Shown one piece after another: positions 1 through 4,993 of a DNA stretch of 8,666 bases. This stretch comes from Minisyncoccota bacterium (GTDB taxonomy: Bacteria; Patescibacteriota; Minisyncoccia; Minisyncoccales; Minisyncoccaceae), in NCBI GenBank assembly GCA_028708155.1, contig JAQVZN010000015.1:1995-10660 (forward strand). The letters are read 5' to 3'. The translations under genes and the position numbers were made by a program. The notes beneath the pieces were generated by a model. That model did not search any database, was not told the DNA's origin, and saw only the letters and a program-made list of their open reading frames with translations. Position 1 is the stretch's first letter, and each line of letters begins with the position of its first letter.

Positions 1-23
1 TAAAAAGTGATATTGTTTAATTA

Positions 24-635
24 ATGAGCTTAAAAGAAGAAAACAGAATAAAAAAACAGGGCTATAAATATGTATTAGGATTAGATGAAGCTGGAAGAGG
101 TCCACTTGCTGGACCAGTTACAGCTGCCGCTGTTTATTATAAAGGAGTTAATCCTATTCCTGGGGTTAATGATTCTAAAAAAATTTCTCCAAAGAAGAGG
201 GAGATTTTAGCTTTTAAATTAATGAATCATCCTTGTGTTTTTTGGGGTTTAGGAATTGTTTCTGCAAGAGATATCGATAGAATAAACATTTTAGAAGCAA
301 CTAAACTTGCAATGCAAAAAGCGATTGAGGATTTGGAAGAAAAATACAAAATTAAAGCCGATTATCTAATCTTAGACGGAAAGATGAATTTAGATGTTTT
401 AATAAAGCAGATTTCTATTGTTAAAGCTGACGAAAAAGTTTTTTCTTGTTCCGCTGCTTCTATTATTGCAAAAGTGGCAAGAGATAAGATTATGGTAAAG
501 ATGAGTAAAAAGTATCCAGAATATTTATTTGAAAAACATAAAGGTTATGGAACAAAGGTCCATTTAAATTTAATTAAGGAACATGGACCATGTTCAATTC
601 ATAGAAAAAGTTTTAAACCGATTAGTGATTATTGA
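24..635 (+). CDS. rnhB: Ribonuclease HII
   Basis: This enzyme cleaves the RNA strand of RNA-DNA hybrids and removes ribonucleotides misincorporated into DNA, acting in the cytoplasm with divalent metal. The protein has 203 residues, normal for the family. The N-terminal signature LDEAGRGPLAGPV gives the acidic pair D21/E22. NDSKK follows at 49-53. ILDGK supplies D118, and KADEKVFSCSAASIIAKVARD supplies D136 with the conserved SAASIIAKV helix. These four acidic residues match the usual catalytic set. KGYGTKVH, near residue 175, is also typical. The ATG at 24 places the signature at the usual distance from the N-terminus; no Shine-Dalgarno sequence precedes it. The TGA stop overlaps the -35 box of the next promoter, so this gene and the next one are separate transcription units on the same strand. 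Identification is confident. Confidence 0.97.
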   Translation: MSLKEENRIKKQGYKYVLGLDEAGRGPLAGPVTAAAVYYKGVNPIPGVNDSKKISPKKREILAFKLMNHPCVFWGLGIVSARDIDRINILEATKLAMQKAIEDLEEKYKIKADYLILDGKMNLDVLIKQISIVKADEKVFSCSAASIIAKVARDKIMVKMSKKYPEYLFEKHKGYGTKVHLNLIKEHGPCSIHRKSFKPISDY

Positions 636-660
636 CAAAATTGAATTAATTTTTTATTAT
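632..660 (+). promoter_or_regulatory. Sigma-70-type promoter for the 56-codon gene
   Basis: A perfect TTGACA (632-637) is followed after 17 bases by TATTAT (655-660, five of six consensus bases). The -35 box overlaps the rnhB stop codon. Predicted transcription start is near 667. This supports the small downstream gene being expressed independently. Confidence 0.75.
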
Positions 661-662
661 CT

Positions 663-691
663 AGGAGGTCCTCAATGCTCATACATTAGGA
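663..691 (+). promoter_or_regulatory. Leader hairpin with a four-codon mini-ORF
   Basis: AGGAGGT (663-669) stands five bases before an ATG at 675 that opens a four-codon frame (Met-Leu-Ile-His, TAG at 687-689). The same bases form a hairpin: TCCT-c-AATG (669-677) pairs with CATTAGGA (684-691), eight base pairs with one bulged C. If transcription starts near 667, most of the Shine-Dalgarno-like sequence lies upstream of the RNA and only the hairpin is transcribed. It could be a 5'-stabilising stem, a minimal leader peptide or chance. Confidence 0.3.
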
Positions 692-709
692 TTTCTAGAG
701 GAAAATAAA

Positions 710-880
710 ATGGCGAAAGTTTCAAAAGAATTAATAGAGAGACTCGAAAGAAGTGTTCCTGGACAGAAATTTGTCCAGCCAAGAGTTGTCAGCGACACAG
801 AACGGCAAATAGATAAGCATCTTGCCATGCAAGATTTTCTAAGAAATCAACCCGTCGAAGGTTTATTGGTAATGGAATAA
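710..880 (+). CDS. Small hypothetical protein (56 aa)
   Basis: This 56-codon frame starts at the ATG at 710, seven bases after AGAGGA (697-702), one of the few convincing Shine-Dalgarno sequences in the window, and ends with TAA. It has its own TTGACA/TATTAT promoter upstream and terminator-like hairpins downstream, so it looks like a standalone gene. The product is soluble and charged: an N-terminal helix-like stretch (KVSKELIERLERS, 3-15), a short segment with Pro17, Gly18 and Pro24, then a second amphipathic stretch (DTERQIDKHLAMQDFL, 29-44) and a hydrophobic end (VEGLLVME). There are no cysteines, membrane segments or signal peptide. Its GC content is about 39% by my count, higher than its surroundings, and it uses codons such as CGG, CCC and CTC. 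I do not recognise the family. That it is a real gene rests on context and codon use, not homology. Confidence 0.7.
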   Translation: MAKVSKELIERLERSVPGQKFVQPRVVSDTERQIDKHLAMQDFLRNQPVEGLLVME

Positions 881-907
881 AGTTCTGTTTTTGATAAACT
901 TTTTTTT
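879..907 (+). terminator. Weak intrinsic terminator candidate after the 56-codon gene
   Basis: AAAGTT (879-884) pairs with AACTTT (897-902) around a 12-base loop, followed by a T run to 907. The stem is short and AT-rich and overlaps the stop codon. A better terminator lies at 939-972, so this may be a first weak stop or chance. Confidence 0.35.
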
Positions 908-938
908 ATTTACTTTTAAAATATTTTATGCTATAAAT

Positions 939-972
939 AATATAGGTTTAGAACCTGTATTTTTATTTTTCT
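939..972 (+). terminator. Intrinsic terminator
   Basis: A 10-bp stem, AATATAGGTT (939-948) with AACCTGTATT (952-961), contains one T-G pair and has a three-base TAG loop. The T-rich run TTTTATTTTTCTTT follows. It lies between the 56-codon gene and the rpmF promoter and probably ends transcripts from the promoter at 632. Confidence 0.65.
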
Positions 973-999
973 TTACAAAATTAAAGAAAAATGTATAAT
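972..999 (+). promoter_or_regulatory. Promoter of the rpmF-nusB-rnc-rpsP operon
   Basis: TTTACA (972-977, five of six) and a perfect TATAAT (994-999) are separated by 16 bases. The predicted start near 1006 leaves a leader of about 28 bases before rpmF. It begins directly after the T run of the preceding terminator. Confidence 0.7.
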
Positions 1000-1033
1000 A
1001 AATCAAGATAATAAATTAAAGATATTTGTAGAT

Positions 1034-1336
1034 ATGGCTGTACCTAAAAAGCGAACCCCCTCATCAAGAAGAGATAGGAGAAGAGCTAATATTTTTTTGA
1101 AAGAACCACAACTTGTAAAATGTAAAAAATGTGGAAAACCAACAGAGCCTCATACTATTTGCCATGAGTGCGGTTTTTATAAAGGAAAGGAATACATTAA
1201 CGTAATGGCAAAGATTGAGAAAAAACAAAAAGCTTTAAAAACAGAAGTAGAAGAAACTCCTGAAATAAAAGAAGAGGTAAAGAAACCTAAAAAAGCGAGC
1301 AAGAAGACAGTTAAAAAAGAAGCTTCAAAAGAATAA
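1034..1336 (+). CDS. rpmF: 50S ribosomal protein L32 with long charged tail
   Basis: L32 is a small zinc-ribbon protein of the large ribosomal subunit. The N-terminus MAVPKKRTPSSRRDRRRA is the classic L32 start. The metal-binding cysteines are C30 and C33 (CKKC) and C43 and C46 (CHEC), and the fold ends near Val57, which matches the usual family length of about 57-60. Residues 58-100 form an extra tail almost wholly of Lys, Glu, Ala and Thr, probably disordered. No Shine-Dalgarno sequence precedes the ATG at 1034; the start is fixed by the MAVPKKR motif. It is the first gene of an operon with nusB four bases downstream. Identification is certain; the role of the tail is unknown. Confidence 0.96.
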   Translation: MAVPKKRTPSSRRDRRRANIFLKEPQLVKCKKCGKPTEPHTICHECGFYKGKEYINVMAKIEKKQKALKTEVEETPEIKEEVKKPKKASKKTVKKEASKE

Positions 1337-1340
1337 AATT

Positions 1341-1772
1341 ATGGCAACACGACATATTTCTAGATCAATTGTTATGCAAAGCCTTTATGAATGGGACTTT
1401 GGGAATATGAAAGGTGATTTAATGTCTATTGCTCATAAGAATACAGATGAGTTTGGTGCTGGATTAGAAGAAACAGCCTTTATTTTTGAGCTAGTAGAAG
1501 GAATTTTAAAGAACAAAGAAAAGATAGATGAGATTATTGAAAAAACGGCTCCTGATTGGCCACTAGCTCAAATAAACTTACTAGATAGAAATATTTTAAG
1601 AATTGGAATTTATGAACTTCTTTATGAAGACAAAGATGCCGTTCCTCCAAAAGTAGCAATCAACGAATCAATAGAATTAGCTAAAAACTATGGGGGAGAA
1701 AATTCAAGAAAATTTATCAATGGAGTTTTAGGAACAGTCTTTAGTGTATTACAAGGTGAAAGTGAATCATAA
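1341..1772 (+). CDS. nusB: Transcription antitermination factor NusB
   Basis: NusB binds boxA RNA with S10 (NusE) and joins the antitermination complex that lets RNA polymerase read through rRNA operons. The protein has 143 residues and should be all helical. The N-terminal motif RHISRSIVMQSLYEWDFG (4-21) matches the RxxARxxAxQxLY start of the family, and the C-terminal motif NYGGENSRKFINGVLG matches the conserved KYGGEDSxKFVNGVL. The middle segment LLDRNILRIGIYELLY is the standard ILR-AxYEL helix. The ATG at 1341 lies four bases after the rpmF stop, which implies co-transcription and perhaps translational coupling. Grouping with L32, RNase III and S16 fits ribosome production. Identification is confident. 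Confidence 0.95.
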   Translation: MATRHISRSIVMQSLYEWDFGNMKGDLMSIAHKNTDEFGAGLEETAFIFELVEGILKNKEKIDEIIEKTAPDWPLAQINLLDRNILRIGIYELLYEDKDAVPPKVAINESIELAKNYGGENSRKFINGVLGTVFSVLQGESES

Positions 1773-1800
1773 ACTGTAAATTATTTATATAGTTTTCAGT

Positions 1801-1818
1801 CTATAATTCAGTTTATAG
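1801..1818 (+). promoter_or_regulatory. Small hairpin just upstream of the rnc start
   Basis: CTATAA (1801-1806) pairs with TTATAG (1813-1818) around a six-base loop, ending two bases before the rnc ATG. It is a six-pair stem with only one G-C pair and has no T run. It could hinder initiation or be a processing site, but it is weak and may be chance. Confidence 0.25.
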
Positions 1819-1820
1819 TT

Positions 1821-2516
1821 ATGAACAAGAATTTTGAAGAATTAGAAAAACAACTGAATATATATTTTAATAATCAAGAATTGCTTACACAAGCCTTCTG
1901 CCACAGATCTTATTTAAATGAAAATCCAAAATTTTGTTTAAATCATAATGAAAGATTAGAGTTTTTAGGAGATGCGGTATTAGAACTTGTAACAACGGAG
2001 CATTTATTCAAAACATTCAAAGACAAGGATGAGGGAGAAATGACAGGAATAAGAGCTGCACTCGTTAATGCGGGAGCGTTAGCTGAAACTGCTCAAGGAC
2101 TTGGCTTTAATGATTTCCTACTTTTATCTCAAGGTGAGGAGAAAGAGGAAGGAAAAGCAAGGTTGTCAATATTAGCAGATACCTTTGAAGCATTTTTAGG
2201 AGCTTTATTCCTAGATAGAGGGTATGATGATTGTAAAAATTTTATAGTTAGTAATTTAATTGATAAAAAAATAGCTGAAATTTTAGAAAAGAGACTAGAT
2301 AAAGATCCAAAGTCCCTTTTCCAAGAAAAAGCACAAGAAGAACTTTCTATTACCCCAGATTATAAGGTATTAGAAGAAAAAGGCCCTGATCATAGAAAAA
2401 ATTTTCTTGTAGGAGTCTATATCGGAGAAGAGCTTATTGCTAGTGGTGAAGGATCATCAAAGCATGAAGCAGAAGTAAGAGCCGCAGAAAAAGCATTAAT
2501 TAAAAAAAATTGGTAA
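1821..2516 (+). CDS. rnc: Ribonuclease III
   Basis: RNase III cleaves double-stranded RNA; its main job is releasing pre-16S and pre-23S rRNA, plus mRNA and small-RNA processing. The 231 residues have the standard two-domain layout. The nuclease domain (about 1-150) carries the signature NERLEFLGDAVLE with E44, E47 and D51, and LADTFEAFLGALFLDRGY with D120 and E123, covering the expected metal ligands. A double-stranded RNA-binding domain occupies about 159-230, with DPKSLFQEKAQE, then GPDHRKNFLVGVYIG and the closing GSSKHEAEVRAAEKAL helix. There is no Shine-Dalgarno sequence before the ATG at 1821; a small hairpin sits there instead. It lies 48 bases after nusB and six bases before rpsP, so it is probably the third gene of the operon. 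Identification is confident. Confidence 0.97.
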   Translation: MNKNFEELEKQLNIYFNNQELLTQAFCHRSYLNENPKFCLNHNERLEFLGDAVLELVTTEHLFKTFKDKDEGEMTGIRAALVNAGALAETAQGLGFNDFLLLSQGEEKEEGKARLSILADTFEAFLGALFLDRGYDDCKNFIVSNLIDKKIAEILEKRLDKDPKSLFQEKAQEELSITPDYKVLEEKGPDHRKNFLVGVYIGEELIASGEGSSKHEAEVRAAEKALIKKNW

Positions 2517-2522
2517 AAAATT

Positions 2523-2990
2523 ATGTTAGTTATAAGATTACAAAGAATCGGTAAAAAAAATCAACCAGCCTTTAAGGTTGTAGTTACAGATAAAAGAAAT
2601 TCTGCTAAAGCAGGAGTTCCTGTTGAACAAATTGGATTTGTTAACACACTTACTAAAGAAAAAGCTATAAATAAAGAAAGAGCTTTACATTGGCTTTCTG
2701 TTGGAGCACAACCTTCTCCAACTGTATTTAATGTTCTTGTTGATTTAGGAATTGTTAATAGTCCAAAGATGAAAATATCAGTTTCTAAAATAAAGAATCC
2801 AGAGAAGAGAGCTGCTCAAGCAAAGGCAAAAGAAGATAGTAAGGCAAAAGCAGCAGAAGAAAAGAAAGTAGCAGAGGAAGCGCCTAAAGTTGAGGAAGAG
2901 GTTAAAGAAGAAGAGCCTAAAACTGAAGAGGTTAAAGAAGAAGAACCTAAGGTTGAAGAAGAAGTTAAAACAGAAGAAAAAGCAGCTTAA
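2523..2990 (+). CDS. rpsP: 30S ribosomal protein S16 with long charged tail
   Basis: S16 is a small-subunit assembly protein. The first 80 residues or so are canonical: MLVIRLQRIGKKNQPAFKVVV at the N-terminus (first 20 being typical), then VEQIGFVNTL, RALHWLSVGAQPSPTVFNVL. The family is normally about 80-100 residues, but this protein has 155: from about 90 onward it is a Lys/Glu/Ala tail containing tandem EEVKEEEPK units. The tail is probably disordered, and its DNA holds a 30-bp tandem repeat (2895-2984). The ATG at 2523 follows rnc by six bases, so this is the last gene of the operon, and the terminator stem overlaps its final codons and stop. Identification is certain; the tail's function is unknown. 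Confidence 0.96.
   Translation: MLVIRLQRIGKKNQPAFKVVVTDKRNSAKAGVPVEQIGFVNTLTKEKAINKERALHWLSVGAQPSPTVFNVLVDLGIVNSPKMKISVSKIKNPEKRAAQAKAKEDSKAKAAEEKKVAEEAPKVEEEVKEEEPKTEEVKEEEPKVEEEVKTEEKAA
2895..2984 (+). repeat. 30-bp in-frame tandem repeat in the rpsP tail
   Basis: Units at 2895-2924 and 2925-2954 are nearly identical (both begin GAAGAGGTTAAAGAAGAAGA), with a diverged third copy at 2955-2984. Each unit encodes ten residues of the EEVKEEEPK type. The 30-base length keeps the frame, so copy number could change without breaking S16. Confidence 0.75.
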
Positions 2991-3007
2991 CCGCTGTTTT
3001 TTTATTT
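2977..3007 (+). terminator. Intrinsic terminator of the rpmF-rpsP operon
   Basis: AGCAGC (2981-2986) pairs with GCTGTT (2993-2998), containing one G-T pair, around a six-base loop TTAACC; upstream A bases (2977-2980) can extend it by pairing with the T run. The stem overlaps the rpsP TAA (2988-2990), and the T run TTTTTTTATTTATT follows. Confidence 0.75.
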
Positions 3008-3009
3008 AT

Positions 3010-3038
3010 TTGACAAACTTTCCTTATTATTACACAAT
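3010..3038 (+). promoter_or_regulatory. Promoter of the 401-residue repeat protein
   Basis: A perfect TTGACA (3010-3015) stands 17 bases before CACAAT (3033-3038, four of six). The predicted start near 3045 lies inside the hairpin at 3036-3067. The -35 box touches the T run of the preceding terminator. Confidence 0.55.
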
Positions 3039-3070
3039 ACTAGTGTCTTTTTAAAGGCGCTAGTATTTTT
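3036..3070 (+). terminator. Second hairpin with T run upstream of the repeat protein
   Basis: A 12-bp stem pairs AATACTAGTGTC (3036-3047) with GGCGCTAGTATT (3056-3067), including two G-T pairs, around an eight-base loop; TTT and then AAAA follow. In read-through RNA from rpsP it would form a backup terminator. In RNA started near 3045 the left arm would be mostly missing. It overlaps the proposed -10 box, so as DNA it could also be an operator-like inverted repeat. Confidence 0.5.
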
Positions 3071-3080
3071 AAAATTAAAA

Positions 3081-3089
3081 AAGGAGAGG
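3081..3089 (+). promoter_or_regulatory. Strong ribosome binding site
   Basis: AAGGAGAGG lies six bases before the ATG at 3096. It is the strongest Shine-Dalgarno sequence in front of any sizeable gene here; most neighbours have none. It confirms the start of the 401-residue gene and suggests efficient translation. Confidence 0.75.
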
Positions 3090-3095
3090 AAAAGA

Positions 3096-4301
3096 ATGTC
3101 AGATTTAACTGAAATCAAAGATTCACTGGATTCGATTTTAGAACAACTTAAGGTAGTTCCTTACAAGGAACTTTCTTCTGGAAAAATTTCTCAGGATTTA
3201 GAATCCGTCAAAGAAATTAAAGCAAAAGCAGAGAAAACAATAGAAGAACTTACCAAATTAAGCAATATTTCAAAGGCTAAAGATTGTTTGTTTCAATTAA
3301 AGATGGGTAATTGTGGAATTTCCGTCTATAATTCTTTTACTAGTCTTGCAAGTTTTTACAAAATTCCTTTTGATAAGCTAGGAACTTCAAAAGAAGAAGT
3401 GGCTAAGCTTTATAAAGAAGTTTGCTTATTTGAGGCTAAAGTATGCCTTAAAAATTTAAGGGAGGGCGTAGAAGTGAAAGTGGATACATTAGTAACGTCT
3501 ATGTGTAAATATCTTGACTTGATAGGCGCTTCCTTAGAGGAAATAAATACTTCAGACGAAGAGATCAATTTCTTTTATAGAATAGAGAATATAAGAAGGA
3601 TTCTAAAGATAATTGATAAGCTAAAACAAAACCCAAACGTCTCTTTTATTTCATTAATAAAAGAAGATATGGAAAAATATAATATTTCCTTTGAAGACTT
3701 AGAGATAGAAGAGCAAGAATTTCTTGAAATTATTAAGAAAGTTTACATTATTAATGCTAAACATGATCTTGAAAATATGCAGGAAAGTTTAAACCCTTAC
3801 TATTACATCGTTTGCATTAAAGAATATCTTGAAAATGGACTTTCTCTTGAAGACATTGGTTTTTCAGAGCAAGAATTTAATAATTATTACCATGAGCAAA
3901 GTATTCTTTCTGCTAAGAGATGTTTCAAAGATCTACAAAAAGACAAAAACAATCTTTTTTTCGTAGAAAATTTCTTCGATTGTTTAATTGATAATGATTT
4001 GTCTTTTGAAGATATAGGGATGAATGTAAAAGAAGTTTGCGAGGGAATCAGTTTATCTAAAAAAGAGAGCTATTTAAAAGATCTTCAACTGAGAGATTCT
4101 ATCTTAATTCTTAAAACAAAAGAAGATAAAAAATCTTCTGAATTAGTTGCTAGATATTATCTTTCGTTACTTCTTAGAAGGTATGATTTTGTAAGAGAAT
4201 ATGAATTACGTAAATATCTTGAAAAAGCAGACCTGTCTTTAGAAGAAATAGGGACCTCTGAAAAACAGTTAAAGGAAATGAAAAAGAAAGCAATAAGATA
4301 A
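3096..4301 (+). CDS. Uncharacterised helical tandem-repeat protein (401 aa)
   Basis: I do not recognise a named family. Residues 1-60 look coiled-coil (SDLTEIKDSLDSILEQL, then ESVKEIKAKAEKTIEELTKL). The rest consists of about six degenerate repeats of 50-55 residues, beginning near 61, 114, 169, 221, 273 and 323. Each opens with an AKxCLxxL-like helix and carries a late motif of the SLEEIGTSEEE type: 94-101, 149-156, 201-208, 253-260, 306-313 and 384-391. The third and fifth copies are the most diverged. The pattern suggests an alpha-solenoid or other helical scaffold. There is no signal peptide or membrane segment, so it is probably cytoplasmic. It has its own promoter, a strong ribosome binding site and its own terminator, so it is monocistronic and perhaps well expressed. 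I have the impression that similar repeat proteins occur in CPR genomes, but that is recollection. A protein-binding role is only inference. Confidence 0.85.
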   Translation: MSDLTEIKDSLDSILEQLKVVPYKELSSGKISQDLESVKEIKAKAEKTIEELTKLSNISKAKDCLFQLKMGNCGISVYNSFTSLASFYKIPFDKLGTSKEEVAKLYKEVCLFEAKVCLKNLREGVEVKVDTLVTSMCKYLDLIGASLEEINTSDEEINFFYRIENIRRILKIIDKLKQNPNVSFISLIKEDMEKYNISFEDLEIEEQEFLEIIKKVYIINAKHDLENMQESLNPYYYIVCIKEYLENGLSLEDIGFSEQEFNNYYHEQSILSAKRCFKDLQKDKNNLFFVENFFDCLIDNDLSFEDIGMNVKEVCEGISLSKKESYLKDLQLRDSILILKTKEDKKSSELVARYYLSLLLRRYDFVREYELRKYLEKADLSLEEIGTSEKQLKEMKKKAIR

Positions 4302-4321
4302 AGAGCTAAGCTCAAATATAT

Positions 4322-4350
4322 TCCTAACATTTTTTTGTTAGGATTTTTTT
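4322..4350 (+). terminator. Intrinsic terminator after the repeat protein
   Basis: A perfect 8-bp stem pairs TCCTAACA (4322-4329) with TGTTAGGA (4336-4343) around a loop of six T, followed by seven T bases (4344-4350). It ends the transcript of the 401-residue gene. Confidence 0.85.
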
Positions 4351-4352
4351 TA

Positions 4353-4381
4353 TTGACAAAAAAATAAAGAAAAGATAAACT
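4353..4381 (+). promoter_or_regulatory. Promoter of the structured RNA candidate
   Basis: A perfect TTGACA (4353-4358) directly follows the terminator's T run. The best -10 at 17 bases is TAAACT (4376-4381, four of six); TATACT at 4381-4386 is a better match but would need a 22-base spacer. Predicted start is near 4388. Confidence 0.5.
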
Positions 4382-4387
4382 ATACTA

Positions 4388-4537
4388 CGGTTCATTAGTT
4401 GGTAATAGTTAATCTAAAGCATCAAGCGCAATATTTTTTCTGTTTTTAAAAAACAGACATATTTCTTTAGGTTAATCTATTACAGAGGAAGCTGAAATAT
4501 TAACATTTTTGTTAATAAAAAAGCTTCCTTCTTTTTA
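4388..4537 (+). ncRNA. Candidate structured non-coding RNA (about 150 nt)
   Basis: This lies in the 333-base gap 4302-4634. A -35 box sits upstream and a terminator at its end, and there is no ATG or GTG on this strand within it. Domain 1 is a long stem pairing 4402-4419 (GTAATAGTTAATCTAAAG) with 4465-4483 (CTTTAGGTTAATCTATTAC): 18 pairs with one T-G pair and one bulged T. It encloses an asymmetric internal loop (4420-4438 and 4458-4464) and an apical hairpin in which TCTGTTT (4439-4445) pairs with AAACAGA (4451-4457). Domain 2 is the terminator hairpin. I find no match to tmRNA, RNase P RNA, the SRP RNA core or a T-box. It could be a free small RNA, a 6S-like RNA, or a leader with an attenuator acting on khpA. 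GTTAAT occurs at 4408, 4471 and 4511 and could each pair with ATTAAC (4499-4504), which would allow alternative folds. The transcript is inferred. Confidence 0.5.
4485..4536 (+). terminator. Long two-part terminator hairpin of the structured RNA
   Basis: GAGGAAGCT (4485-4493) pairs with AGCTTCCTT (4522-4530). Inside, TATTAAC (4498-4504) pairs with GTTAATA (4511-4517), separated from the outer stem by a symmetric four-base internal loop and capped by ATTTTT. CTTTTT follows at 4531-4536. The outer stem is GC-richer than the surrounding sequence, which makes termination likely. Confidence 0.75.
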
Positions 4538-4548
4538 TATTAAATCTA

Positions 4549-4577
4549 TTGACATTGTAATTTAGAAACTGTAAAAT
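4549..4577 (+). promoter_or_regulatory. Promoter of khpA
   Basis: A perfect TTGACA (4549-4554) and TAAAAT (4572-4577, five of six) are separated by 17 bases. Predicted start is near 4584, which gives a leader of about 50 bases. This is one of the two best promoters in the window. Confidence 0.8.
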
Positions 4578-4581
4578 GATT

Positions 4582-4600
4582 CTGTGGTTGTCGACCACGG
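4582..4600 (+). promoter_or_regulatory. 5'-leader hairpin of khpA
   Basis: CTGTGGT (4582-4588) pairs with ACCACGG (4594-4600), including one T-G pair, around the five-base loop TGTCG. It lies at the predicted transcript start with no T run, so it is more likely a 5'-end stabilising stem than a terminator. The leader after it is AT-rich with no Shine-Dalgarno sequence. Confidence 0.5.
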
Positions 4601-4634
4601 TTTAAGTTTTAAGACAAGTTAAAAATAATAAAGT

Positions 4635-4973
4635 ATGGCAGAAATAAAAGATCAAGAATTTCTTGAATATATCGTAAAGACTTTAGTTGATCATCCTGAA
4701 GACGTTATCGTAAACAGAGGCGTTGATGAAATGGGTGTACTTCTAACAGTTAAGGTTAATCCTGAAGATATGGGACAACTTATTGGAAGACAAGGTTCTA
4801 CTGCAAGAGCAATCAGAAGTCTAGTAAAAATTATTGGACTTAAAAATCATGCAAGAGTCAATTTGAAGATTGAAGAACCAGAAGGGTCAACCAGAGTTAG
4901 AGAAGAAAGAAAAGAAGAAAAAGTAGAAGATATTACAGATGTAACAGACGGTTTAGACGATCTTAAAATATAA
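4635..4973 (+). CDS. khpA: KH-domain RNA-binding protein KhpA
   Basis: KhpA (YlqC) is a one-KH-domain RNA-binding protein that in Firmicutes pairs with KhpB/Jag and affects cell division and small-RNA biology. The N-terminus (EFLEYIVKTLVDHPEDVIVN) matches the family, and the KH loop is IGRQG with GRQG at 51-54, followed by TARAIRSLVKIIG. The family is about 75-85 residues; this one has 112 because of a charged tail from about 86 (EEPEGSTRVREERKEEKVED and onward). Its place between rpsP upstream and trmD downstream matches the common rpsP-khpA-rimM-trmD order, although two intervening units and the lack of rimM break it up here. It has its own promoter and terminator, so it is likely monocistronic. 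Identification is confident; the tail is unusual. Confidence 0.93.
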   Translation: MAEIKDQEFLEYIVKTLVDHPEDVIVNRGVDEMGVLLTVKVNPEDMGQLIGRQGSTARAIRSLVKIIGLKNHARVNLKIEEPEGSTRVREERKEEKVEDITDVTDGLDDLKI

Positions 4974-4993
4974 GTAAAGTTTTAAATCAAAAG

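Noticed and set aside
637..655. AT-only stem AAAATT/AATTTT with T run after rnhB, as a terminator
   Set aside because: Six A-T pairs are too weak to call, and the bases are better explained as the spacer of the TTGACA/TATTAT promoter.
4388..4537. Structured RNA as SRP RNA, tmRNA, RNase P RNA or T-box leader
   Set aside because: None of the hallmark sequences were found: no SRP domain IV core, no tmRNA tag or tRNA-like ends, no RNase P conserved regions and no T-box sequence. GGAAGC at 4487-4492 is part of the terminator stem.
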